DNA from: Arthrobacter sp. cf158
Lineage (GTDB): Bacteria; Actinomycetota; Actinomycetes; Actinomycetales; Micrococcaceae
Assembly (NCBI RefSeq): GCF_900106835.1
Contig: NZ_FNNR01000004.1
Location: 124,001-188,000, forward strand
Reading direction: 5' to 3'
Length of the DNA: 64,000 bases
The position numbers were made by a program, and so were the translations under genes. Positions 25,045 to 33,793 of the stretch are shown piece after piece (within the stretch, counting starts at the first letter, position 1; every line of letters starts with the position of its first letter). Below the pieces are notes generated by a model. It had not been told where the DNA came from and did not search any database. It worked only from the letters and a program-made list of their open reading frames with translations.

Positions 25045-25857
25045 ATGGCCGCAGCGTGGTCCATTCGTGAGGGGTTCCGCAGCGGGCCTGACCCGGATGC
25101 ACTACGCCGTCCCTTGTTCTACGCGGCACTCGTGGTCTTCGCCGTAGTAGTCCTGGCCGAGGTGGGCATGTCCCTCCTGCTGGGCCAGACCGCCGTCGAC
25201 CCCGTTTCGGCGGCCGAGGCGGACAAACTGGGTGTGCCGTTGGACGTGTTCCTCAAGACCCAGCGGGCGGATGCCGATCCGCCCGGTGCCGGGATCGGAT
25301 TCCTGGCGTTCCTGGACGGGTTGCTGCTGTTCACCGTGGTGATGCTGGGTCTCAGCCTCATCATGGACCTGCGAACGTACGGGCGGATCCAAGGGCTCGC
25401 GACGCTGATCGTGACACTGCTCTGGGTCATTGCAGCGTTCCTCACGGCGATGCTGGCGCTCGCCAAGCTGTTCCTGATGATCGGCCTGTTCGTGGCTGCG
25501 CCGTTTGGGACCATCGCTTACCTGGCCCTGTGGGGGAGCTTTCCCAAGGGACAGGCTGCGGCGATCCTAGGCCTGCTGCTGGTGCTCAAGATCGTTTTCG
25601 CCGTGCTGCTGATCCTGAGCCAGCCGAAGTTCTTCAAAGTCACTGGCCTGGTGGTCCTGCTGGTGGTGTCCGTGCTCCTCCAAGTGATCCTGGGGCTGAT
25701 ACACGGCTTCTTGCCCGGGCCGCTGGTGTCCATTGGGGACCAGTTTTGGGCGCTGATCACCGTGGTGGTGGCACTGGTGTGGGCGCTGATCATGCTCATT
25801 GCGTCCATCCCGGCGATCATCAACGCACTGCGGGTGAGCGGCTCGGCGGGGGACTAG
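25045..25857 (+). CDS. Hypothetical polytopic membrane protein
   Basis: A 270-residue protein with about seven hydrophobic helices (first PLFYAALVVFAVVVLAEVG, last WALITVVVALVWALIMLI). One hydrophilic loop after helix 1 (DPVSAAEADKLGVPLDVFLKTQ) is the only clearly polar part. No known transporter signature is visible. It appears to be a single-gene unit, convergent with an ECF41 sigma factor, with a probable hairpin terminator after it. Confidence 0.65.
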   Translation: MAAAWSIREGFRSGPDPDALRRPLFYAALVVFAVVVLAEVGMSLLLGQTAVDPVSAAEADKLGVPLDVFLKTQRADADPPGAGIGFLAFLDGLLLFTVVMLGLSLIMDLRTYGRIQGLATLIVTLLWVIAAFLTAMLALAKLFLMIGLFVAAPFGTIAYLALWGSFPKGQAAAILGLLLVLKIVFAVLLILSQPKFFKVTGLVVLLVVSVLLQVILGLIHGFLPGPLVSIGDQFWALITVVVALVWALIMLIASIPAIINALRVSGSAGD

Positions 25858-25881
25858 ATCACCCTCCAGCGCCGCGGGTTC

Positions 25882-25936
25882 GCGGGAAGCCTGCCAGTTC
25901 GTACGGAAGTTTCCGGCGAGTGGGCAGCTTTCCCGC
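25882..25936. terminator. Probable bidirectional terminator
   Basis: An imperfect hairpin between convergent genes. The arms GCGGGAAGCCTGCC (25882-25895) and GGCAGCTTTCCCGC (25923-25936) pair except for one shifted base, and a smaller CGGAA/TTCCG stem is nested inside. Confidence 0.55.
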
Positions 25937-25950
25937 TACTTCGTGGTGCC

Positions 25951-26850
25951 TCAAAGCGAAAGCCGCGTCAGCTTGTCCGGGTTGGACAGCTGACGAAGCT
26001 CCCGGATGCTCCCGTCCGGGCAGGTGTTGATCACCATAATGTCGGAGCGGCCGTGATGCCTGAGCACCAGGGCCGCTCCTCCGTTGACCTCAATGATGTG
26101 GGCACTGACTGGCTGCATCGGATCGAAAACGGCCGCCTTGCCGAGGATGCCCGTAAAGAAGCGCGCGATCCTCACGGCACCGAACAGCGGGTTCATGGCG
26201 CTCTTGACCGTTCCGCCGCCATCGGCCCACAGCACGGCATCGCGATCGAGCATGGCTACGACTGTCTGGATCTGGCCCTGTTCAATGGCGTTCACCAGTT
26301 TCTCCAACGCAGCGCGGTCCTTGGCGCGGGGAACAGGCGCTTCGGGATCGATCTCCAGGCGGCGTTCGGCTCGGGAAATCAGCTGGCGCACGGCGGCAGG
26401 CGTCTTTTCCAGGATGTCGCCGATTTCCGGGGCGGACATCCCGAAGGCACGGTGAAGCACCAACGCGGCCCTTGCCTCGGGAGCCAGTTGCTCGGCGAGG
26501 TGCAGCAACGTCAAGGACAAGAGCTCCCTGTTGGCCACCGTCTCCTCCGGAAGACTGGAAGTATCCACCGGTTCGGGCAGCCACGGGCCCGTGTACTCCT
26601 CCCGCACGGCTGCGAGCTGGCGCACGCGATCCACGGAACGGCGCACGCACACGGTGGTCAGCCAGGCCGGCCACGAATCCACCGTGACCTCCGCCTGACG
26701 CTCCTGCCGCACGGCGTCGATCGCAACCTCGGAGACGACGTCCTCCGCATGGCCAAAGTCGCCCAGCATCCGGTACGCAATCCCCAGAAGCCGGTTGCGT
26801 TCGCTCTGCCACGCCACCGTGGCCGACACCCCAAGAGTCATGCCATCCAC
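25951..26850 (-). CDS. ECF41-type sigma factor (SigJ-like)
   Basis: A 299-residue ECF sigma factor: sigma2 near residues 15-75, sigma4 near 108-165 (FGMSAPEIGDILEKTPAAVRQLISRA), and a C-terminal SnoaL-like extension. All three ECF41 signature motifs are present: WLPEP at 90-94, DGGG at 210-213 and NPDKL at 290-294. In this group the extension both inhibits and supports sigma activity and no anti-sigma factor is needed. The preceding gene on the same strand is an AhpD-like carboxymuconolactone decarboxylase, the usual ECF41 partner, 8 bases upstream, and a matching promoter lies upstream of that. Confidence 0.94.
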   Translation of the reverse strand: MDGMTLGVSATVAWQSERNRLLGIAYRMLGDFGHAEDVVSEVAIDAVRQERQAEVTVDSWPAWLTTVCVRRSVDRVRQLAAVREEYTGPWLPEPVDTSSLPEETVANRELLSLTLLHLAEQLAPEARAALVLHRAFGMSAPEIGDILEKTPAAVRQLISRAERRLEIDPEAPVPRAKDRAALEKLVNAIEQGQIQTVVAMLDRDAVLWADGGGTVKSAMNPLFGAVRIARFFTGILGKAAVFDPMQPVSAHIIEVNGGAALVLRHHGRSDIMVINTCPDGSIRELRQLSNPDKLTRLSL

Positions 26851-26858
26851 GCTACCTT

Positions 26859-27317
26859 TCAGACCACCGGGTTCTTCTCATCCACCGGTGGCTCCATCTG
26901 CGTGCTCACGGCAATCCGGTTCCAGACGTTGATGGTGGAGATGGCCAGGATCAGGCCACCCATCTGGCTGTCGTCGAAGTGCGTGGCCGCCGCGTTCCAA
27001 ATGTCGTCGGTGACTGTCTCCGGGCCCAGCTGCGTCACGGCGTCCGTCAGAGCCAGAACGGCCTGTTCGCGGGCATCGAAGAAGACCTTCGAATGCTGCC
27101 AGGCGGCCACGGCATGCAGTTTTCGGGCCGGAATCCCACGCTTTGCGCCGTCCGTTGCGTGCATATCCACGCAGAAACCACACCCGTTGAGGATGGATGC
27201 GCGAAGCTTGATGAGCTCGTACAAGTCCGGGTCCACGGACTTGCGGGCGTAGCCTTCCAGCCCGATGACGGCGGCGTAGCCGAGCTTGTTGCTGCGGCCG
27301 ATGTTGATGCGGGGCAT
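26859..27317 (-). CDS. AhpD-like carboxymuconolactone decarboxylase-family protein
   Basis: A 152-residue all-helical protein with the AhpD-type redox motif GCGFCVDMH (Cys46, Cys49, His53), so probably a peroxidase-like or disulfide-relay enzyme, not a true decarboxylase. Proteins of this family, with oxidoreductases and epimerases, are the standard targets encoded next to ECF41 sigma factors. It is followed by the sigma gene after 8 bases and preceded by an ECF41-type promoter at 27356-27382. Confidence 0.92.
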   Translation of the reverse strand: MPRINIGRSNKLGYAAVIGLEGYARKSVDPDLYELIKLRASILNGCGFCVDMHATDGAKRGIPARKLHAVAAWQHSKVFFDAREQAVLALTDAVTQLGPETVTDDIWNAAATHFDDSQMGGLILAISTINVWNRIAVSTQMEPPVDEKNPVV

Positions 27318-27355
27318 GATGTTTCCCTTCGGTGATGGAGCCTTACATCAGGGAT

Positions 27356-27382
27356 GTCGGGTCCGACGCCGAAAGTGTGACA
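27356..27382 (-). promoter_or_regulatory. ECF41-type promoter
   Basis: On the minus strand TGTCACA (27382-27376) is followed after exactly 16 bases by CGAC (27359-27356). The ECF41 consensus I know is TGTCACA, 16 bases, CGTC, so only one base differs. It lies 38 bases upstream of the AhpD-like gene and implies that the sigma factor drives its own two-gene unit. Confidence 0.75.
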
Positions 27383-27384
27383 CC

Positions 27385-28617
27385 TTAGGGTGCATCTGCG
27401 GGACGGTTCCTGTACGCAGCAAGATAAGTGGAAATGCGGCGGACTGCCTCTTCGATGTCTCCCACGGCAGGCAGGATCACAAAGCGGAAGTGGTCCGGCG
27501 TGGGCCAGTTGAAGGCCGTTCCGTGGGACACCAGGATCTTCTGTTCCTGGAGTAGTTGCAGGACGAACTTCTCATCCGAGGCGATGGGATAGATTTCCGG
27601 GTCCAACCGGGGGAACAGGTACATGGCGCCCGCAGCGGGTACGCAGCTGACGCCCGGGATGGCCGTCAACAGTTTCCATGCCAGGTCCCGTTGCTCGCGC
27701 AACCGGCCGCCGGGCCGGATAAGGGCCTCGATGCTCTGGTATCCGCCGAGGCAGGTTTGGATGGCATGCTGGGCTGGAACATTGGCGCACAACCGCAGCG
27801 AGGCCAGCAATTCCAGGGACTCCCGGTAGGCGGCGGTTGCGGTCAGGGGGCCGGTGACAGCCACCCAACCAGCCCGGTATCCGGGCATGCGGTACGCCTT
27901 GGACAGGCCGCTGAATGTCAGAACACACACGTCCTCGGCCACTGCGGCGGTGTGGATGTGGGGTGCATCGACGTACCGGATCTTCTCGTAAATCTCATCT
28001 GAGAACAGCACCAGGTCATGCTTCCGGGCCAGGGAGGCGAACTGCTCCAGGATGTGCCGCGGGTACACGGCGCCGGTGGGGTTGTTCGGGTTGATGATCA
28101 CGATGCCCTTGGTGCGGGGCGTGATCTTCGCTTCGACGTCGGCCATGTCCGGCCACCAATTCTGGTCCTCATCACACAGGTAGTGCACGGCTTGGCCACC
28201 TGTGAGGGTCACGGCGGCAGTCCAGAGCGGGTAGTCCGGAGCCGGGATGAGGATTTCGTCGCCGTTCTCCATGAAGGCCTGCAGGGTCATGGAAATGAGC
28301 TCGCTGACGCCGTTGCCGATGAAGACATCCTCGACGCCGATGGTCATCAGTCCGCGCGTTTGGTAGTACTGCGAGATGGCCGTGCGGGCGGAGAAGATGC
28401 CCTTTGAATCGCTGTATCCCTGCGCACCACGGAGGTGGTGGATCATGTCCACCACCACGGACTCCGGCGCTTCCAGCCCGAACGGCGCGGTGTCCCCGAG
28501 GTTCATCTTGAGGATCCGGTGCCCCTCGGCCTCCATGGCCTTGGCAGCCTGAAGGATGGGACCGCGGAGTTCATAGCGGACGTTCTGGAGTTTGCTGGAG
28601 TGCTGCATCGGACGCAT
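27385..28617 (-). CDS. alaA: AlaA-like glutamate-pyruvate aminotransferase
   Basis: A PLP-dependent class I/II aminotransferase of about 410 residues that closely follows Escherichia coli AlaA: LRGPILQAAKAMEAEG, GYSDSKGIFSAR, PAPDYPLWTAAVTLTGG, INPNNPTGAVY, and the cofactor lysine in SGLSKAYRMPGYRAGW. It makes alanine from pyruvate and glutamate. The ATG at 28617 is preferred; 28608 is also possible. It stands between the ECF41 promoter region and the end of the contractile-system operon, on the same strand as both, and is probably an independent unit. Confidence 0.88.
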   Translation of the reverse strand: MRPMQHSSKLQNVRYELRGPILQAAKAMEAEGHRILKMNLGDTAPFGLEAPESVVVDMIHHLRGAQGYSDSKGIFSARTAISQYYQTRGLMTIGVEDVFIGNGVSELISMTLQAFMENGDEILIPAPDYPLWTAAVTLTGGQAVHYLCDEDQNWWPDMADVEAKITPRTKGIVIINPNNPTGAVYPRHILEQFASLARKHDLVLFSDEIYEKIRYVDAPHIHTAAVAEDVCVLTFSGLSKAYRMPGYRAGWVAVTGPLTATAAYRESLELLASLRLCANVPAQHAIQTCLGGYQSIEALIRPGGRLREQRDLAWKLLTAIPGVSCVPAAGAMYLFPRLDPEIYPIASDEKFVLQLLQEQKILVSHGTAFNWPTPDHFRFVILPAVGDIEEAVRRISTYLAAYRNRPADAP

Positions 28618-28660
28618 GGTTGATCTTTTCACGTCACCGCCCACGGCGGGCAAACACGTC

Positions 28661-29596
28661 TCACCGTTGCAACCTCAGCACGCACGCCTGCGGGTTGGTC
28701 ATGCAAATGTTTGGCAGGGGGTCGAAGATGGGGCTCAGCCGTGGCTCAGTCCGCACCAGGACCAGCGCATTCTCGTTGACCTTGCTGCCGACGTCAGGAT
28801 TCACGCCCACCACAATGCAGGGGCGGAAGAGGGGTTCAAACGCTGAGGAGAAGCACTGGGAACCCTGCGTGAAGTCCAGTTGCAGTTTGGCCGCCTGGAA
28901 CGCCGCCCGTGCGTCCTCGATTCGTTGGCCCAGCACGTTCGGGACGGTAGGCCGCACCGGTACGGCTATTTCCAGGTTCACGGTACTTCCGCGGCCCACT
29001 TTGTCGCCGCCTGCGGGGTTCTGGTTCACTACGGTTCCTGCTGTGGAGGTGCTTTCCGTCTCTGTGGTTGCGGCCTTGAATCCGGCGTCTTCAATGATCT
29101 TGACGGCTTCCGCCTGCGGTTTGGTCTTCACATCCGGCACGTTGGCGTCTTTGAAAATGAAGAACAGAATCAACCCGACCACGGCCAGCAGCACCACCCC
29201 GCCGATGATCACCCACAGCCACGGAAAAGGCGCCGGCGGTTTAGGTGCCTCCGCGGCTGGCACCGTCAGCATCACCACGTGGGCTTGGTCCGCGTAGTCC
29301 TCCGGTGCGTCATCGGCGGAGTAGGCGATCAGCTTCACCGGGTAGCTGCCTGCCGACGCACCAGCGGTATCGAAGGTGACGACGTATTGTTCGGTGGCCC
29401 CGGCAGCGATGGTCCGCAGCGGGTTGGGGATGGTGGTGTAAGTTTTCGACGGCGGAGTGGTCACCTGCCCAGGAAACGCGCCGAGCACCACGCGTTCTGG
29501 ATCCGTGGAGCCGTTGGTAACGGACGCGGTGAGTGAGCCCTTGCCGTCTTTGAGGACAACGTCGGGGGAGCTCAAGGTCATGGTGATGGTGGTCAT
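28661..29596 (-). CDS. Membrane-anchored PASTA-domain protein, last gene of the contractile operon
   Basis: A 311-residue protein in three parts: an N-terminal beta-sandwich-like region of about 110 residues (TMTLSSPDVVLKDGKGSLTASVTN), one membrane helix at about 125-148 (WLWVIIGGVVLLAVVGLILFF), and two C-terminal PASTA-type domains (VPDVKTKPQAEAVKIIEDAGF and VPNVLGQRIEDARAAFQAAKL). PASTA domains bind peptidoglycan stem peptides or muropeptides, so the C-terminal half probably faces the wall. It is the final gene of the tail-like operon and could tie the device to the envelope; that role is inference. Confidence 0.75.
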   Translation of the reverse strand: MTTITMTLSSPDVVLKDGKGSLTASVTNGSTDPERVVLGAFPGQVTTPPSKTYTTIPNPLRTIAAGATEQYVVTFDTAGASAGSYPVKLIAYSADDAPEDYADQAHVVMLTVPAAEAPKPPAPFPWLWVIIGGVVLLAVVGLILFFIFKDANVPDVKTKPQAEAVKIIEDAGFKAATTETESTSTAGTVVNQNPAGGDKVGRGSTVNLEIAVPVRPTVPNVLGQRIEDARAAFQAAKLQLDFTQGSQCFSSAFEPLFRPCIVVGVNPDVGSKVNENALVLVRTEPRLSPIFDPLPNICMTNPQACVLRLQR

Positions 29597-29704
29597 GGCG
29601 CAACTCCTGGGATGGCGGTGGGATGGGCCGTTGTGGAACCGCTGACGCGTAGATGGCCTACGACGCAGAAGTGGGCACGCGTATCCGGGGTGGTTCGATG
29701 CATC

Positions 29705-30181
29705 TCAGCCTCCGGCTTCCTGGAGCTGGAGCACGCAGGGTCCAATGACCCGGCACGTGATGCCCAGCTGTCCGCCCGAGGTCCCGAAGGTGACGTCCAC
29801 CGTTTTCCCGGGGCCGGAGTCCTGTTCCGCCCGGGTTCCCTGGATGAACAGGGACACGGTGACGGGCTGCTGCGGAGCGAGCCGGGCGCGTTTGGTGGGC
29901 GGGCCGAAGGAGAACAGCCCGCCGCCGAATTCCTTGACGTCCACAACGCACGCCCCCGTCACCACCAGCTGGGTGTCCGAGGCAGAACAGGAACCGTCCG
30001 ATATTGAGAGATCCGCGGCGGTCAGCCTGGCGCCCTTGCCGGCGTCGGCGAACCCGCCCTGCCAGTCCGCAGCGGCGTCGTTGTTCCCACCGCCGCAACT
30101 GACCCCAAACACCAGCACCAGGAGCGCGATCACCCCACAGGCGATCACCACCAGGATGGGTGTCCGGTTCTCCTTATTCAT
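29705..30181 (-). CDS. Small exported or membrane-anchored protein in the contractile operon
   Basis: A 158-residue protein with an N-terminal hydrophobic segment (ILVVIACGVIALLVLVFGVSCGGG) that could be a membrane anchor or a weak lipoprotein signal, although the residue three before the Cys is Gly and so atypical. The rest is beta-rich with several Cys (DGSCSAS, GACVVD, TCRVIGPCVL) that may form disulfides outside the cell. Family not recognised. It starts inside a 19-bp tandem duplication that also covers the end of the upstream gpI-like gene. Confidence 0.65.
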   Translation of the reverse strand: MNKENRTPILVVIACGVIALLVLVFGVSCGGGNNDAAADWQGGFADAGKGARLTAADLSISDGSCSASDTQLVVTGACVVDVKEFGGGLFSFGPPTKRARLAPQQPVTVSLFIQGTRAEQDSGPGKTVDVTFGTSGGQLGITCRVIGPCVLQLQEAGG

Positions 30182-30212
30182 GGGCGCGCACCTTATTCAT
30201 CGGCGCGCACCA
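30175..30212. repeat. 19-bp tandem duplication at a gene junction
   Basis: Two adjacent 19-bp copies (30175-30193 and 30194-30212) differ at one base. On the minus strand the first copy read supplies the end of the gpI-like gene and its stop codon. The second supplies the ATGAATAA that forms the start of the next gene. Confidence 0.9.
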
Positions 30213-30729
30213 GGACCTGGTCCGTGACGTGCGCGGGCTTCACGCCTTTGACGATCCGCCGCACCAGCTCCACCTGCCCGGCCGCTTCCGCCGGGACCGT
30301 GACTTTGATGTGGAACGCGCCCGGCACGGACTCGACGTCGAAACCCGGAACTCCCGTGGCCAGGTGCAGGAAACGCGTGAGCCCGTCTACTGTTCCCCGC
30401 CGCGCCGAGAGCTGGGCAGCAGCGGCAATCAGGTCCCGCTGGCGGGCGATCGGCAGAGTGCCGGAACCTCCGGCCGCACCTTCCGCGCCGGGCAGGGTCA
30501 GCCAATCCAGATCCACCCAGCGGCTCAGGAAAGGAACCAACGACGACGGTGCCCGCCCAGGGTCCGGGACGGTATGGAGACGGTCCAAGACCCGCCGGAC
30601 GGGCTGATGCATGTCCTCAGCCACGGCAAGCAGTGCCTGCATGGGGGCGCTGGTGTCCGCCGCCACCTGGAATACTTCGGGCAGGACCTTGAGCAGCATG
30701 GACTCCGGCGGGCGTGATGGCTCAACCAT
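30193..30729 (-). CDS. Phage tail protein I-like (gpI/Afp12) baseplate protein
   Basis: A 178-residue protein of the phage tail protein P2 gpI-like family. Typical parts are LLAVAEDMHQPVRRVLDRLHTVPDPGRAP, LVPFLSRWVDLDW, and the segment RRGTVDGLTRFLHLATGVPGFDVE, found in Afp12-type proteins. It joins the baseplate wedge in contractile tails. I chose the ATG at 30729, which overlaps the end of the gpJ gene by 8 bases, over one 10 codons earlier. Order gp25-gpJ-gpI is the normal baseplate order. Confidence 0.86.
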   Translation of the reverse strand: MVEPSRPPESMLLKVLPEVFQVAADTSAPMQALLAVAEDMHQPVRRVLDRLHTVPDPGRAPSSLVPFLSRWVDLDWLTLPGAEGAAGGSGTLPIARQRDLIAAAAQLSARRGTVDGLTRFLHLATGVPGFDVESVPGAFHIKVTVPAEAAGQVELVRRIVKGVKPAHVTDQVLVRADE

Positions 30730-33349
30730 TGCCGTGGACCACCTCGATCCTGTGGTCACCCGAGCAGAACAGCCAGGTATCGGGAAGCGTCACAACATCG
30801 TCCACTATCCGTCGCGTGCAGCTTTCCCACGTCAGGGCATCGTCCCTGCTGCGATAGATCCCCCGGGGACCTGCCGCGAGGACCACAGCTCCTCCATCAG
30901 GAAGGACGGCCCCTGATACCCCGCGGACGGGCTCAAACCGCGTCCTGTCCCGCAACGGCAGATTGCAGTTCACATCCGGTACGCTCCACTGCGCCGATGC
31001 CTGGCCCAGCTGCAAACGGAGGACCCCTCCGCTTTGTGTGGCCGCATATGCGGCGCTGCCCATGACGTGCACACCCCAACAACTGCCACCGGTCCAGCCC
31101 GCGCTGAACTGCTCCCAGGCATTCATGAAGGACTCATCGAAATCCGTGCGTCCCAGTTCGTCGATCTTGAGCCGCAGGCATCCCGTACCGGTGCCCTCCG
31201 GGACGGCCCGGCCCAGCCACACGTAGCTCGCGCCGCCGTCGTACTGCACTGTCATGCAGCGGATGTCCTCGCCGGCCGCCTTGACCTGTTTGAAGCTGCC
31301 GGCGGTCCCCGCATCGGGGGAGAGCCAGACGCCGGCCGAAGCCTCCGCGGCCACCACCACGCCGGTCCTCCCACGGACATCCACCAGGGCATCCACGGCG
31401 TAGAAGCCGCGATCCGGCTGGGAAGTGTCCACCACATTTTGCACAGGGATGGCACCCCGGCTGACCGGAAGTTCGTAGAGCCCGCGCTCGCCGGCAAGCA
31501 GCAGCAGCGGCTCGCCTTGACGGTCCACCCAGCACAAATCCGCCACCACGAAGCCCAGCTCAGCTGCCTTGCGCCAGGATTCCCCCAGGTCCTCGCTGAT
31601 GTAGATCCGCGATCCGTTTCCGGCGACAGTGCTGACCGCCACCATGCCAGGGTGCCGTTCGGGGCCCGCCCGGCCCGGTGCCGGCGAACGGAACGGTGCG
31701 ATTGCGCGGACGGTTTCCTCGTCCGTGCCGCCCTCTGACGTGTCCCCGAATTCTGCACACGCCTCCCACCCGTCGGCGGCGTTGGTGGTGCGGAACAGCA
31801 TGCCGTCCTGCGCCACGAACCAGGTGCTGTCCTGGCCCTCCGCCTGCACCAAGGACATGGTGTCGGTGTCCGGAACCTTGTCCACTTCCAACCGGACGCG
31901 ATCCACGTACTGCACGCCGGGCTCGGCTTCCTCCATGGCACGATACAGATTGGACACGCGGAGGGGCTTGCCGAAACCCGATCCGTAGCTCGATGAATCC
32001 GGGCTCAGCGGACTGATCCCTTCGGACAACCGGCCCACGATCCTGACCTTCACGGCCTCGGCATCCTCATCGGGACGGACAACGATCCTGGCGTCCACCA
32101 CCACTTGTTTGTAGAGACCCCAGCGCACCACGGGATCGGCGCCCACCGTGGACCGCCTGCGCAGGTATTTTTCCACCTCCAACCGCACTTCGTCCCTTGA
32201 CTGGGCGGCAAGTTCCGCTGCCCGGAGGGGCTGATGGGCGGCTGTGCGGGTTCCGGGGACGAACGGCACCAGCACAATCTCCACTTCCCCCGGCTTCGCG
32301 AACTCCCACAGATCCTTGCGGGTGAACGCCCGCGCGCGGCCCACCCCGCCGTGGCGGCGGGCCAGGACCTCGTAGTCGCGGACGGTCACGGCGCGGTCGC
32401 GGGCTTGGAAGTCCTGAGGAGCACGCCGGAGGGCGTTCTCCAGTGACTCTCCGTCACGTCCCCCGGTAGCGGGCTCCGGATTCGTGACCTTGGCCCCCGG
32501 GACAGGCGAGCGCAGCACCGTCAGCTGTCCCGCCCCGACGTTGCCGCCGGCACCGCCGCCACTGCGGAACCACGCGCGGACCTCAGCGCCAGGGGCCGGC
32601 ACCTGGCTTTGGTCCGTCCGCCCTGTGGACTCTTCGTCCCACCAAGCGAACATTGCGACGCCGGCACTCCGGTCGATCCGAACCGGCACCTCGCCGGGCC
32701 TCGCGTCGGCAAACGCCTCCACCTCCTGGCAATACCGGAACCGCTTCCCGTCCACCAACACCGCCTCACCGCTGCTGAGCCGCGTCCCTGCCGGAACCTC
32801 GACGGCGACTGCCAGGCCTGCGCCGGAAACGATCGGTGCGTTGGGGATCACCAGGCTCTGGCCGGGGCGGCCGGTACCAGTACCGATCAGTACGGCGTCG
32901 TACAAGGTGACATCAGCTGCCGGGACCAGCACGCTGGTCATGCCGGACTCCAACGTGGCTGCCGCCGTCGTCGTGAATACGGGCTGGGGCTGACCCGGAA
33001 CGCCGGGCGGGCAACTGACCTGGGTGCCGCGGGGGATACGGATTTCCCGGGCTGTTGTTGTGCCTGCTGCCGAGGCTCGACTGAATTCCAGCATGGTTTC
33101 GGCCGTGCTGGGCGGGTAGAGGGACGTGCCCAGCAGATTCAGATAGACGGCATAGAGCTTGTCCGGCACACGGTTAAGCCGGTACATGAGGGTGTCGGTG
33201 AGGTAGGCGAAGGCCTCAATGATGGTGACGCCGGGATCGTGCACTGAGAGGTCGGTCCACTCTGGAGCGAGCTGTTGGATACGTTCACGGGCGCCTGCCA
33301 CCAGGTCCGCGAAGCTGCGGTCGTCCAGGTTGGGCACGGGAAGGCTCAT
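30722..33349 (-). CDS. Baseplate J-like protein fused to an Asp-box propeller-like domain
   Basis: An 875-residue protein. The first 490 residues are a gpJ/Afp11 baseplate wedge protein (PNLDDRSFADLVAGARERI, DPGVTIIEAFAYLTDTLMYRLNRVPDK, ENALRRAPQDFQARDRAVTVRDYEVLAR). Residues about 492-875 form an extra region with repeated Asp-box/BNR signatures (MLFRTTNAADGWEA, IYISEDLGESWRKAA, VWLSPDAGTAGSFKQV, IYRSRDDALTWESC), as in sialidase-like beta-propellers. Such propellers often bind glycans or proteins, so the baseplate may carry its own binding surface. The start overlaps the gp25 stop by four bases (ATGA), and the end overlaps the gpI start. Confidence 0.88.
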   Translation of the reverse strand: MSLPVPNLDDRSFADLVAGARERIQQLAPEWTDLSVHDPGVTIIEAFAYLTDTLMYRLNRVPDKLYAVYLNLLGTSLYPPSTAETMLEFSRASAAGTTTAREIRIPRGTQVSCPPGVPGQPQPVFTTTAAATLESGMTSVLVPAADVTLYDAVLIGTGTGRPGQSLVIPNAPIVSGAGLAVAVEVPAGTRLSSGEAVLVDGKRFRYCQEVEAFADARPGEVPVRIDRSAGVAMFAWWDEESTGRTDQSQVPAPGAEVRAWFRSGGGAGGNVGAGQLTVLRSPVPGAKVTNPEPATGGRDGESLENALRRAPQDFQARDRAVTVRDYEVLARRHGGVGRARAFTRKDLWEFAKPGEVEIVLVPFVPGTRTAAHQPLRAAELAAQSRDEVRLEVEKYLRRRSTVGADPVVRWGLYKQVVVDARIVVRPDEDAEAVKVRIVGRLSEGISPLSPDSSSYGSGFGKPLRVSNLYRAMEEAEPGVQYVDRVRLEVDKVPDTDTMSLVQAEGQDSTWFVAQDGMLFRTTNAADGWEACAEFGDTSEGGTDEETVRAIAPFRSPAPGRAGPERHPGMVAVSTVAGNGSRIYISEDLGESWRKAAELGFVVADLCWVDRQGEPLLLLAGERGLYELPVSRGAIPVQNVVDTSQPDRGFYAVDALVDVRGRTGVVVAAEASAGVWLSPDAGTAGSFKQVKAAGEDIRCMTVQYDGGASYVWLGRAVPEGTGTGCLRLKIDELGRTDFDESFMNAWEQFSAGWTGGSCWGVHVMGSAAYAATQSGGVLRLQLGQASAQWSVPDVNCNLPLRDRTRFEPVRGVSGAVLPDGGAVVLAAGPRGIYRSRDDALTWESCTRRIVDDVVTLPDTWLFCSGDHRIEVVHGNG

Positions 33350-33780
33350 GCTGCACCTCCGGATTCCACGGGCAGGGCTATGGCGATCTCATCTTCAAGC
33401 TGCGTGGTGCGGACGCGGTACCGCAGCCGGACCTCCAGGACTTCCGGATCCTCGGGGGAACGGGACGCGTCCAAGGACAAGACAGTAATGCGGCGCTCCC
33501 ACTGCTCCACGGCCCTCGCCACGTAGTGGATGGCGAGGCCGGCGGTGGTGTCGTCGGCAGGAGCGAACGCCAAGCGGAACAAGTGGCAGCCATACGTGGG
33601 GCGGTTCACGCGCTCGCCGGGCCTGGTGCTGAGCAGGAGGAGCAAGGCCTGGCGCACCGAGGCTGCGTCCGTCACCGTTGCGAGTCTGCCCGCCGGCGTG
33701 ATCCTCAGCCCCGGAACCCCGGCGCTGGAGTCGAAGTCCGGGTGGATGAACGCCACCGACTTATATCGCGGAGTACTCAT
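33346..33780 (-). CDS. GPW/gp25-family baseplate protein
   Basis: A 144-residue protein of the gp25/GPW family (Afp9-like). The EPR-type core is recognisable as RQALLLLLSTRPGERVNRPTYGCHL. It forms the inner baseplate wedge that starts sheath assembly. It overlaps the gpJ gene by four bases and follows the PAAR-like gene after 13 bases, the arrangement usual in contractile injection clusters. Confidence 0.9.
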   Translation of the reverse strand: MSTPRYKSVAFIHPDFDSSAGVPGLRITPAGRLATVTDAASVRQALLLLLSTRPGERVNRPTYGCHLFRLAFAPADDTTAGLAIHYVARAVEQWERRITVLSLDASRSPEDPEVLEVRLRYRVRTTQLEDEIAIALPVESGGAA

Positions 33781-33793
33781 GGCTGTGCCTTGA

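Noticed and set aside
29705..30181. Clear lipoprotein call for the small exported protein
   Set aside because: The Cys follows G-V-S, without Leu, Val or Ile at the third position before it, so the lipobox is too weak to assert.
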